This document shows positions 34,545-42,407 of a stretch of 64,000 bases of DNA, in pieces. The first letter of the stretch is position 1, and each line of letters starts with the position of its first letter. Position numbers and translations under genes: made by a program. Source of the stretch: Dyella ginsengisoli LA-4 (lineage in GTDB: Bacteria; Pseudomonadota; Gammaproteobacteria; Xanthomonadales; Rhodanobacteraceae); the NCBI RefSeq assembly GCF_000334915.1, contig NZ_AMSF01000055.1, positions 62,001 through 126,000 of the forward strand, read 5' to 3'. The notes beneath the pieces are model-generated. The model worked only from the letters and a program-made list of their open reading frames with translations, searched no databases and had not been told where the DNA came from.

Positions 34545-36524
34545 ATGGCCCGAGGCGACCCTTTCGGTCGCCGCTCGTCTACTACGGCTCCGATGCGCCA
34601 TACCAAGCTTCCGCCCATGCCCAGGGCATGGCCGCTGTACCTGGCCATGCTGGTCACCGCCTGCGTCTATTGGCCGGGTCTGTCCGGCGGCTGGCTGTTC
34701 GACGACTACCCGAACATCGTCGACAACCATGGCGTCCAGCCCGATCACGCCAGCGTGGCCATGCTGACGCGGGCAGCGCTCTCCTCGCCGTCGAGCCAGT
34801 TCAAGCGCCCGCTGTCGTCCCTCACGTTCGCCGCCAACTACCTCGCCGCCGGCCTCGATCCGTTCTGGATGAAGGCCACCAACCTGCTGATCCACCTGCT
34901 GAACGGCGCACTCGTGTTCGCCCTGTCGCGAAGACTGCTTCGCTGCGCCTCGCGGGACGCCCCCGGCGACCCCGCCCGCGAAGCCGTCCTCGCCGGGTTG
35001 ATTGCCGCGGCCTGGCTGTTGCTGCCGGTCAACCTGACCGGGGTGCTCTATGTGGTGCAGCGCATGGAGAGCCTGGCCAACCTGTTCGTGCTGATGGGCT
35101 TGCTCGGGTATGTCGCCGGCCGCCAGAGGATGCTCGAGGGCCGCACCACGTCCGGCCTGTGGCTGTGCTGCGCCAGCGTCATCGCCGGCACCGCCATCGG
35201 ACTCACCGCCAAGGAAACCGCCGCCATGCTCCCGCTCTATGCCGCACTGGCAGAGTGGGTGCTTTTCGATTTTCGCGATCGTCAGCGGCGCCGCAGCCTT
35301 CCGGTCCTGGGCCTGTTCGTGGTCACGCTGCTGCTGCCGCTGGTGCTCGGCCTGGCCTGGCTTCTCCCTGGCCTGCTGCAACCGGCTACCTGGGCCACAC
35401 GGGATTTCACCCTGCGCACCAGGCTGCTGAGCGAGGCACGCATCGTCTCGGACTACATCGGATGGACGCTGGCGCCCACCCCGGGTGACCTCTCGTTCTA
35501 TCACGACGATTTCCATGTCTCGCAAGGCTGGCTGCAGCCATGGACCACGCTGCCGAGCGCACTCTTGCTGGTCTCGCTCGGCTGGATGGCGGTGCGCCTG
35601 CGCCGACGGTATCCGCTGGCCTCGCTGGGCATCGCGCTGTTCCTGGGATGCCACCTGCTCACCGGCACCATCCTGCCGCTGGAGCTGATCTACGAGCACC
35701 GCAATTATTTCGCCAGCTTCGGACTGCTGCTGGCGGTCATACCGGCGCTTGCCGCGATGCCTGCACCGGCACGCCCGGCATTCGCGTTGACCCGCCGCAC
35801 ACTGCTGGGCGCCCTGCTTGCCTGGTGGGCCCTGCTGACCGCCATGACGGCACAGGCCTGGGGCAATCCGCTGTCGCTGGCGGTGGAGCTGGCCGACCGG
35901 GCTCCCCACTCGCCGCGCGCGCAGTACGAATTGGGCCGGACCTACATCATCTACTCGCGCTACGACCCGGAATCCCGCTTCACCCGGCTGGCGTACGCGC
36001 CGCTGGAGCGCGCCATGAAACTGCCCGACAGCTCGATCCTGCCGGAGCAGGCGCTGATCTTTATGAACTCCCGGATGCATCTCCCGATCAAGGATGCATG
36101 GTGGGACAGCCTGATCGGCAAGTTGAGGGCCCGGAAGCCTGGCGTACAGGACGAGAGCTCACTTGCAGCGTTGACCCAGTGTGCCCGCGATGGACACTGC
36201 CCACTGCCTACAGAGAAGATGGTCGCAGCCTTCCAAGCCGCCATTTCCCACGCAGCCCCCAGCCCCAGACTGCTTTCGAGCTATGGCGATTACGCCTGGA
36301 ATATTCTAAAGGACCACGAGCTGGCCTTCAGGATGGCAAAAGCGGCAAGTGCCGCCGATCCACGCGAGCCAGCCTATCGGATCACCTTGGCGCGGGAGGC
36401 CCTGGCGCTGGATCAGGTCAGCGAAGCGCGAATCCAGATCCGGGAGCTAGAGAAGCTAGATGTGGCGGGCTCCCTGGATGCGGACATCCATGAACTGACC
36501 GCCGAACTCCCCGCTAGTCATTGA
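34545..36524 (+). CDS. GT-C fold membrane glycosyltransferase with C-terminal TPR-like domain (copy 2)
   Basis: A 659-residue paralogue of the preceding gene with the same landmarks in the same order: FDDYPNI, RMESLANLFVLMGLLGY, LTAKETAAMLPLYA, DLSFYHDDFHVSQGWL and LIYEHRNYFASFG. The C-terminal ~210 residues are helical and TPR-like, more diverged than the membrane part. The start chosen (34545) lies one base after the copy 1 stop, with GGGGCGGG upstream; later ATGs at 34593 and 34617 are possible. Tandem duplication followed by divergence suggests two acceptor or donor specificities. Confidence 0.75.
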   Translation: MARGDPFGRRSSTTAPMRHTKLPPMPRAWPLYLAMLVTACVYWPGLSGGWLFDDYPNIVDNHGVQPDHASVAMLTRAALSSPSSQFKRPLSSLTFAANYLAAGLDPFWMKATNLLIHLLNGALVFALSRRLLRCASRDAPGDPAREAVLAGLIAAAWLLLPVNLTGVLYVVQRMESLANLFVLMGLLGYVAGRQRMLEGRTTSGLWLCCASVIAGTAIGLTAKETAAMLPLYAALAEWVLFDFRDRQRRRSLPVLGLFVVTLLLPLVLGLAWLLPGLLQPATWATRDFTLRTRLLSEARIVSDYIGWTLAPTPGDLSFYHDDFHVSQGWLQPWTTLPSALLLVSLGWMAVRLRRRYPLASLGIALFLGCHLLTGTILPLELIYEHRNYFASFGLLLAVIPALAAMPAPARPAFALTRRTLLGALLAWWALLTAMTAQAWGNPLSLAVELADRAPHSPRAQYELGRTYIIYSRYDPESRFTRLAYAPLERAMKLPDSSILPEQALIFMNSRMHLPIKDAWWDSLIGKLRARKPGVQDESSLAALTQCARDGHCPLPTEKMVAAFQAAISHAAPSPRLLSSYGDYAWNILKDHELAFRMAKAASAADPREPAYRITLAREALALDQVSEARIQIRELEKLDVAGSLDADIHELTAELPASH

Positions 36525-36552
36525 ACCACCCGCCCAAACCGGAATCGATCGC

Positions 36553-37740
36553 GTGGCAACCAAGCGCATTCAAACCACCAAAGACCTGGCGATCAACGGA
36601 GCACCACCCGCCTTCGAGGAGCCGCTGCACGTCGGTCGTCCGAACATTGGCGACCAGAAACGCTTCCTCGAGCTGACCAGCCAGATCCTCGATAACCGCT
36701 GGCTCACCAACAACGGCCCCTTGGTTCGCGAACTTGAGTCGAAAATCGCGTCCCTGCTGGGCGTGAAGCATTGCATCGCCATGTGCAATGGCACCGTGGC
36801 GCTGGAAATCGCCATTCGAGCACTGGGTCTGGAAGGCGAGGTGATCGTACCTTCCTACACGTTCATCGCCACCGCTCACGCCCTGCACTGGCAGGCGATC
36901 ACACCCGTTTTCGCAGACATCGACCCTTCCACGCACAACCTCGACCCTGACTCGGTGCGGCGAATGATCACCCCGCGCACCACGGGCATCATCGGTGTGC
37001 ACTTGTGGGGTCGCGCCGCTCCGGTCGATGAGCTACAGGCCATTGCAGACGAGCATGGGCTGAAGCTCATGTTCGATGCCGCGCACGCCTTTGGCAGCAC
37101 CTACAAGGGGCAGACCATCGGAAGCTTTGGCGCCTGCGAGGTGCTCAGCTTCCATGCAACCAAAGCTTTCAACACCATGGAGGGCGGTGCCGTCGTCACC
37201 AATGACGACGAGCTCGCCGAGACTATCCGCCTGATGCGCAACTTTGGCTTCAACGGCTATGACAACGTCATCCACCCCGGCACCAACGGCAAGATGATCG
37301 AAGTATGCGCCGCCATGGGGCTCGCCAACCTCGACGGCTTCGATGACATCGTCGCGGTCAACCGGCGCAACCATGACGCCTACAAGCGCGCGTTGAACGA
37401 CATTCCTGGCATATCAGTGCTGGAATACGGATCCTCCGAGAGGAACAGCTATCACTACCTAGTAGTAGAAGTGGGCGCGCGTTGCCCGGCAGGCCGTGAT
37501 GAGATTGTTGCCGCTCTCCAAGCTGAAAACATTCTGGCACGCAAGTACTTCTGGCCTGGCTGCCACAAGATGAAACCCTATCGCGACCTATATCCCCACG
37601 CTGGTTTGCTGTTGCCCAACAGCGAAGCTGTAGCCGGTCGAGTTATCGTGCTCCCGAACGGCGCCGCGGTGGATGATGTCGCGGTGTCCACCATCCGCGA
37701 CGTCATCGTCGCACTTATCGACAAAAGGCCCATATCGTGA
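36553..37740 (+). CDS. DegT/DnrJ/EryC1/StrS family sugar aminotransferase
   Basis: A 395-residue PLP enzyme of the nucleotide-sugar aminotransferase family. K204 in FHATKAFNTMEGGAVV is the Schiff-base lysine and D175 (FDAAHAF) pairs with the PLP nitrogen. The FHATK form is typical of VioA/RffA-like enzymes that aminate C4 of dTDP-4-keto-6-deoxy sugars. The start is GTG at 36553. The stop overlaps the ACP start by four bases, so sugar amination and ACP chemistry are translationally coupled. No dehydratase (rmlB-like) is present nearby. Confidence 0.9.
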   Translation: MATKRIQTTKDLAINGAPPAFEEPLHVGRPNIGDQKRFLELTSQILDNRWLTNNGPLVRELESKIASLLGVKHCIAMCNGTVALEIAIRALGLEGEVIVPSYTFIATAHALHWQAITPVFADIDPSTHNLDPDSVRRMITPRTTGIIGVHLWGRAAPVDELQAIADEHGLKLMFDAAHAFGSTYKGQTIGSFGACEVLSFHATKAFNTMEGGAVVTNDDELAETIRLMRNFGFNGYDNVIHPGTNGKMIEVCAAMGLANLDGFDDIVAVNRRNHDAYKRALNDIPGISVLEYGSSERNSYHYLVVEVGARCPAGRDEIVAALQAENILARKYFWPGCHKMKPYRDLYPHAGLLLPNSEAVAGRVIVLPNGAAVDDVAVSTIRDVIVALIDKRPIS

Positions 37741-37976
37741 CCATCGACGACTTCATCGAGAAATTCGCCTTCGCCATTGAGGTCGAAGCCGACACGCTCA
37801 CGCCGGACACCCGTTTCAAGGAGCTCCCGAGCTGGGATTCACTCAACACGCTGGCGGTCATCGCCATGGCGGATGCCGACTATGGCGTGACCGTGACCGG
37901 ACGTGACATCGAGGCGTCCTCAACGGTGAACGATATCTGGGCCATCGTTTCTTCGAAGAGCACGGCGGCAAAATGA
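37737..37976 (+). CDS. Dedicated acyl carrier protein
   Basis: A 79-residue ACP-like protein. The phosphopantetheine attachment serine is S35 in SWDSLNTL; the downstream helix (VIAMADADYGVTVTGRDI) is also typical. It is diverged from the fatty-acid ACP (DSLD replaced by DSLN, fewer acidic residues around the site), as in pathway-specific carriers. It starts with GTG in a GTGA overlap with the aminotransferase and overlaps the first KASIII by four bases. Confidence 0.9.
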   Translation: MTIDDFIEKFAFAIEVEADTLTPDTRFKELPSWDSLNTLAVIAMADADYGVTVTGRDIEASSTVNDIWAIVSSKSTAAK

Positions 37977-39034
37977 ACGCAGTCACGGGCGTCGCGCTCC
38001 GCGCGGTGACGGCAGCGACGCCGACCCGCGTGGCGCGCACGGCGGACTATGCCTATCTCGAACCTGAGGAACGCCAGCGTTTCCAGAAGGCTACCGGCAT
38101 CGCCGAGCGCCGCATTGTGGCCGCGGGGCAGTGCGCGTCCGACCTTTGCCTGGCGGCAGCCAGGGCGGCACTGGCCCACCTCGACTGGGATCCGGCCAGC
38201 CTTGGTGCGCTGATCCTGATCACCCAGACCGGCGACCAGCCGGTCCCGGCAACCAGCATCGTGCTGCAGGACAAGCTCGGCCTGCCGTCGACCTGCATGG
38301 CGTTCGACATCAACCTCGGATGCTCGAGCTACCCCTATGGGCTGGCCGTGGCCGGCTCGGTGATGCGCACGCTGGGCATCACCCGCGGACTGCTGCTGAT
38401 CGGGGACGTCTCCAGCCGTGTTTGCGCCGAGCATGACAAAAGCGCCTGGCCCTTGTTCGGCGATGCCGGTTCCGCCACCGCGCTGGAGCTGGACGAAAGC
38501 GCGCCTCCCATCCATCTCGACCTGTGCTCCGACGGTGCCGGCAAGGAGGCCATCATCATTCCCGGCGGCGGCCTGGCGTCCCGGCTGCCACCCGTCGACG
38601 GACGCATTGCCGATGTCACCGGCAGCGACGGCGTGCAGCGCCGCGCCGACAACCTGGTGCTGCGCGGCGCGGACATTTTCAGCTTCGCCATTTCGCGCGT
38701 GCCAGGCAGCATCCAGCGTGCCATCGCCAGCAGCGGCCGCGCGGCGCAGGACTTCGATTTCCTGCTGCTGCACCAGGCGAACCGGATGATCAACGACACC
38801 ATCGCCCGCAAGCTCGGGTTCGCGCCGGATCGGGTGCCCACGTCGATCGAGCACTACGGCAACACGAGCTCGGCGTCCATCCCGGTGACCTTGTGCGCCA
38901 ACGCCGCCTTGTTCGATGTACCCCGCTGGGTGGTCGCCTCGGGCTTCGGCGTGGGCCTGTCCTGGGGGAGCGCCACCTTCCAGCTGCCGGCGGCCGCCGT
39001 GCTCCCCTGCATCGACACCGACGATGTCTATTGA
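37973..39034 (+). CDS. 3-oxoacyl-ACP synthase III-like enzyme (first of two)
   Basis: A 353-residue thiolase-fold condensing enzyme with the FabH triad Cys117 (NLGCSSYPYG), His267 (LLLHQANRM) and Asn297 (HYGNTSSAS). It would condense a short acyl-CoA or acyl-ACP with malonyl-ACP on the dedicated ACP encoded just upstream. It is longer than housekeeping FabH (about 320), with an insertion around residues 175-230, and carries FGVGLSWG near the end like the second copy. It overlaps the ACP (4 bp) and Rieske (11 bp) genes. Confidence 0.88.
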   Translation: MNAVTGVALRAVTAATPTRVARTADYAYLEPEERQRFQKATGIAERRIVAAGQCASDLCLAAARAALAHLDWDPASLGALILITQTGDQPVPATSIVLQDKLGLPSTCMAFDINLGCSSYPYGLAVAGSVMRTLGITRGLLLIGDVSSRVCAEHDKSAWPLFGDAGSATALELDESAPPIHLDLCSDGAGKEAIIIPGGGLASRLPPVDGRIADVTGSDGVQRRADNLVLRGADIFSFAISRVPGSIQRAIASSGRAAQDFDFLLLHQANRMINDTIARKLGFAPDRVPTSIEHYGNTSSASIPVTLCANAALFDVPRWVVASGFGVGLSWGSATFQLPAAAVLPCIDTDDVY

Positions 39035-40061
39035 TCGGCGCTGCTACGGCGATCCCGGCGTCTTCGCGCGCGAGCTGGAGACGATCTTCGCCGAGCGGTT
39101 GTTCGTCGGTACGCAGGCCGACTTTGCCCGGCCCGACGACTACCGCAGCCTGCGGATCGGCCGCAAGGCGGTGACCATTCGCCGCACGCGCAGCGGCGTG
39201 CGCGCGTTCGACAACGTCTGCCTGCACCGCAATGCGCTGATCGACTTGCCGGGTTGCGGCAACCGGCCGTTCCGTTGCGGCTACCACGGCTGGAGCTACG
39301 CCGACGATGGCGCACTCGCCGCGGCCCCGCTGGCCGATAGGGCCGGCATCGCCAGGTGCCGGCTGGGCAGTTACCCGGTCAGCGAATCGGACGGCCTGCA
39401 TTTCCTTGGGCTGGGTGGCGCGGCACCGGTCGTCGACGAGGTGGCGCAGGTGCTGGCCGACACCGGCGTCGTGCCGGATACGCCGTTCCATGCCGCTGTC
39501 ATGGAGCATGCCTGCAACTGGAAACTGCTGGTGGAGAACGTGCTCGAGGGCTACCACCTCAGTTTCGTCCATGGCAACAGCTTCAGGCCTGCGGGCTTCA
39601 CCTCCACCGGCCGCTACGCCTGGCATGGCGGCCGACACACCTCGTGGAGCGAATTGCTCTCCGCCGACGCGGCGGACAAGACCGCGGCGCTTCGCCGCCT
39701 CGCGCCGCAGGCCGGGCACTTCTATCGCCATGCCTACGTCTTCCCGGACCTGTTCCTGTCCAATACCAATGGCCTGGTCGGTTTCCTCAGCCACGTCATC
39801 CCGGAGGACGCGACGCGCACGCGGCTGGCCTGGCGGCTGTTCGAGCTGCCTGCCCTCAAGGCGCTGCCGCCTGCGCTGCGGCAGCACATGCAAGAGGAGG
39901 CGATCGCCTTCACGCAGCAAGCGCTGGCGGAGGACAAGGTCCTGGTCGAGGCTTGCCAGCAGGGGCTGGAGGCGGAAGGCTTTGAGGTGCAGTTGCAGCC
40001 CCAGGAGGCGCGCATCGCGCACTTCCATGCGCTTTACCTGGCGAGGACGAACGATGTTTGA
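39024..40061 (+). CDS. Rieske [2Fe-2S] ring-hydroxylating-type oxygenase
   Basis: A 345-residue oxygenase alpha-subunit-like protein. The Rieske cluster ligands are C66-x-H68 (VCLHRN) and C85-x2-H88 (CGYHGW). The mononuclear iron site has H178 and H183 in EGYHLSFVHG, with E175 in the bridging position. It probably hydroxylates or desaturates a small substrate using electrons from a reductase that is not encoded nearby. It overlaps the KASIII gene by 11 bases and the SDR gene by 8, so it belongs to the ACP pathway. An oxygenase of this type is unusual in a glycan cluster. Confidence 0.87.
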   Translation: MSIDRRCYGDPGVFARELETIFAERLFVGTQADFARPDDYRSLRIGRKAVTIRRTRSGVRAFDNVCLHRNALIDLPGCGNRPFRCGYHGWSYADDGALAAAPLADRAGIARCRLGSYPVSESDGLHFLGLGGAAPVVDEVAQVLADTGVVPDTPFHAAVMEHACNWKLLVENVLEGYHLSFVHGNSFRPAGFTSTGRYAWHGGRHTSWSELLSADAADKTAALRRLAPQAGHFYRHAYVFPDLFLSNTNGLVGFLSHVIPEDATRTRLAWRLFELPALKALPPALRQHMQEEAIAFTQQALAEDKVLVEACQQGLEAEGFEVQLQPQEARIAHFHALYLARTNDV

Positions 40062-40788
40062 AGGCAAGACGCTGCTCGTTACGGGCGCTACTTCGGGGAT
40101 CGGTTTCGCCACGACACGGCGATTGCTGGCCGAGGGCGCCAAGGTGGTGGCCGTCGGCCGCAATCCGCAGCGCCTTGCGGAACTTGTGCAGCATGGCGGC
40201 GACGCGGTGTTGCCACTGGCTTTCGACCTCACCGATTTCGCGCGCTATCGCGAGGTGCTCGCTCCGGTGCCGGCACTGGATGGCGTGGTCCATTCCGCCG
40301 GCATCGTGGAGAACAACCCGTTGCGCTTCTTCTCGCTGGAAACGCACCAGCGCATCGTGGCGATCAACCAGACGGCGCCACTGGCCCTGGTGGCCGAGCT
40401 CGCGCGCGGCAACAAGCTCAATGCCGGTAGCGCGATCGTCTTGCTTTCCTCCATCCTCGGTCCGGAAGTAGGCATCAAGGGCACGGCCAGCTATGCGGGC
40501 ACCAAGGCGGCGTTGACTGCGTTTGCGCGGGTGATGGCACTGGAACTGGCACACAAGGGCATACGCGTGAACTGCGTGGCTCCCGGCATGGTGCAGACCG
40601 AACTCGTGGACGATCTCCATCAACTGTCGGAGGAGGCGTTGCAGGCCGATCGCGCCCGCTACCCGTTGGGCAAGCGCTACGCGACGGCTCTCGAGGTCGC
40701 CGCCGCCATCCGCTTCCTGCTCTCGTCCGATGCGGCCTTCATGACTGGCCAGACGCTTGTCGTCGATGGCGGATTCACGGCCCAATGA
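40054..40788 (+). CDS. SDR family reductase, FabG-like
   Basis: A 244-residue short-chain dehydrogenase. TGATSGIG (10-17) binds NADP(H), S132/S133, Y147 and K151 form the active site, and VDGGFTAQ ends the protein as in FabG. In this operon it most likely reduces the 3-oxoacyl-ACP made by the KASIII enzymes to 3-hydroxyacyl-ACP. It overlaps the Rieske gene by 8 bases and the acyltransferase gene by four. Confidence 0.92.
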   Translation: MFEGKTLLVTGATSGIGFATTRRLLAEGAKVVAVGRNPQRLAELVQHGGDAVLPLAFDLTDFARYREVLAPVPALDGVVHSAGIVENNPLRFFSLETHQRIVAINQTAPLALVAELARGNKLNAGSAIVLLSSILGPEVGIKGTASYAGTKAALTAFARVMALELAHKGIRVNCVAPGMVQTELVDDLHQLSEEALQADRARYPLGKRYATALEVAAAIRFLLSSDAAFMTGQTLVVDGGFTAQ

Positions 40789-41414
40789 GCGCGAAGCCCC
40801 TCCTGCTGCTGGGTCGTGGCGGCTTTGGCCGCGAGGTGGCTGCGTGGATCTCGGCGCGAGCCATGCCGTTCGCCGTCATGGGCTTTCTCGACGATGAAAA
40901 CCCCGGCGAGCCCGACGTGCTGGGACCGATCCAGGGCCATGAGCCGCGGCAGGACGCAAGCTACCTCACCTGTTTCGGTGACGGGCGTGCACGGCACAAG
41001 GTCCGCACGCAATTGCAGGCGCGCGGCGCGCGTTTCGCCAGCCTGGTTTCCCCCGACGCGATGACCGCGACGCCGCTGGAGGATGCAATCAACAGCATTT
41101 TCCTTGGCGCCTGCAGCATCTCCGCCGGCGTGGCGCTGGGTGACGACCTGCTGGTGCAGGGGTTCGCCGTGGTGGGTCACGACGTCGCCATCGGCACCGG
41201 CGTCACCATCAGCTCGCATGCCTTCATTGGCGGCCACGCCAGGCTGGGGCCGTTCTGCACGATTCATCCGCACGCCGTGGTGTTGCCGCATATCGTGGTC
41301 GGAGAGGGGGCCGTCGTTGGCGCAGGAGCCGTGGCAATCAGGGACGTCGCGCCATACACCACCGTCTTCGGCTCACCCGCCAAGGTCATCGCATACGGCA
41401 AGCCTCATGACTGA
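40785..41414 (+). CDS. NeuD/PglD-like hexapeptide-repeat acyltransferase
   Basis: A 209-residue sugar O/N-acyltransferase: an N-terminal Rossmann-like half with GRGGFGREV (10-18) and FLDDE, then left-handed beta-helix hexapeptide repeats from about residue 105. H132 (VVGHDVAIG) corresponds to the catalytic histidine of PglD. Relatives acylate the amino group of UDP- or dTDP-4-amino sugars. In this context it may use the acyl group from the dedicated ACP rather than acetyl-CoA. Overlaps: four bases upstream, eight downstream. Confidence 0.88.
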   Translation: MSAKPLLLLGRGGFGREVAAWISARAMPFAVMGFLDDENPGEPDVLGPIQGHEPRQDASYLTCFGDGRARHKVRTQLQARGARFASLVSPDAMTATPLEDAINSIFLGACSISAGVALGDDLLVQGFAVVGHDVAIGTGVTISSHAFIGGHARLGPFCTIHPHAVVLPHIVVGEGAVVGAGAVAIRDVAPYTTVFGSPAKVIAYGKPHD

Positions 41415-42381
41415 CGTCTATCTCAACCTGATTGCCTCCGCACATGGCTCGCAAACCGAGTTCAACGATGCCGACACGTTGGGGCAGCCTGCCGCAGACT
41501 GCGATCGTATCGTCAAAAAGACTGGGGTACTGAGCCGACCGATCGTCGGGGAGAGGGAATACACCAGTGACCTGGCTTTGCGTGCCACGGAGCAATTGCT
41601 TCTGCAAAGCACGAGTACCGCCAGTGAATTTGACGGGCTGATCGTTTGCACGCAGACGCCCGATCACTTGATTCCCGGCGTCTCGTCGCGAGTACACGGC
41701 AAGCTTGGCTTCAGACAAGACTGCTACACCATGGACATCAACCAGGGTTGCAGCGGATTCATCTATGGCGCCCATCTCATGGCTGCGATGGTGCGGAGCA
41801 AGGCGTTGCAACAAGCAGTCTTGGTAAACGCCGACTGCTACACGCGGCTGATTCGGCACGATGACCTCACAACCCGCGTGTTGTTCGGCGACGCGGCGAC
41901 TGCAACCATCTTCTCGACCCAGCCCAGTGGCTTTCGATTGCTCTATTCCCGCTGCTATGCGGACGGCACCGGCTATGAGGACTTCATCGCCCGGGGCTCG
42001 GCTATCCAGCCTGACAGAGGCATTGCCCAGGGCATCCATATGAATGGACCGGGCATCCTGTCATTCGCTCTGCGGGTGGTGCCAGACGCTGTTGATTCCG
42101 CATTGAAGGACAACGGGCTAAACAGGAAAGATATTCGGATGTTTGCTTTTCATCAGGCGAACAGTTTCGTTCTCGGCAAGCTTGCCTACAAGATGGGCCT
42201 GGAGAATGACCAAGTCCCGCAGAACTGCGCGGAACTGGGAAACACGGTGTCCGCGTCCATCCCGCTGCTGTTGCTGGACCAGCAGGATCATCTGAAGCGT
42301 GGTGATCTGGTTCTGGCGATAGGCTTCGGCGTAGGTCTGTCCTGGGGGGGAGCGCTGCTTGAGTATGTAGGCAACGACTGA
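41407..42381 (+). CDS. 3-oxoacyl-ACP synthase III-like enzyme (second of two)
   Basis: A 324-residue KASIII with Cys115 (INQGCSGFIYG), His249 (FAFHQANSF) and Asn279 (ELGNTVSAS). The overall identity to the first KASIII looks low apart from these sites and the shared FGVGLSWGGA ending, so the pair is not a recent duplication. Either two successive condensations or two starter choices are possible. The start overlaps the acyltransferase stop by eight bases. It is the last of the tightly overlapping genes; the flippase follows after 26 bp. Confidence 0.88.
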   Translation: MTDVYLNLIASAHGSQTEFNDADTLGQPAADCDRIVKKTGVLSRPIVGEREYTSDLALRATEQLLLQSTSTASEFDGLIVCTQTPDHLIPGVSSRVHGKLGFRQDCYTMDINQGCSGFIYGAHLMAAMVRSKALQQAVLVNADCYTRLIRHDDLTTRVLFGDAATATIFSTQPSGFRLLYSRCYADGTGYEDFIARGSAIQPDRGIAQGIHMNGPGILSFALRVVPDAVDSALKDNGLNRKDIRMFAFHQANSFVLGKLAYKMGLENDQVPQNCAELGNTVSASIPLLLLDQQDHLKRGDLVLAIGFGVGLSWGGALLEYVGND

Positions 42382-42407
42382 ACCTGCTACTCACGGCGCT
42401 TACACAT

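Noticed and set aside
37737-42381. Polyketide or aryl-polyene cluster
   Set aside because: There is an ACP, KASIII and ketoreductase, but no elongating KAS I/II pair, dehydratase, acyl-CoA ligase or thioesterase; the aminotransferase, flippase and GT point to a glycan.
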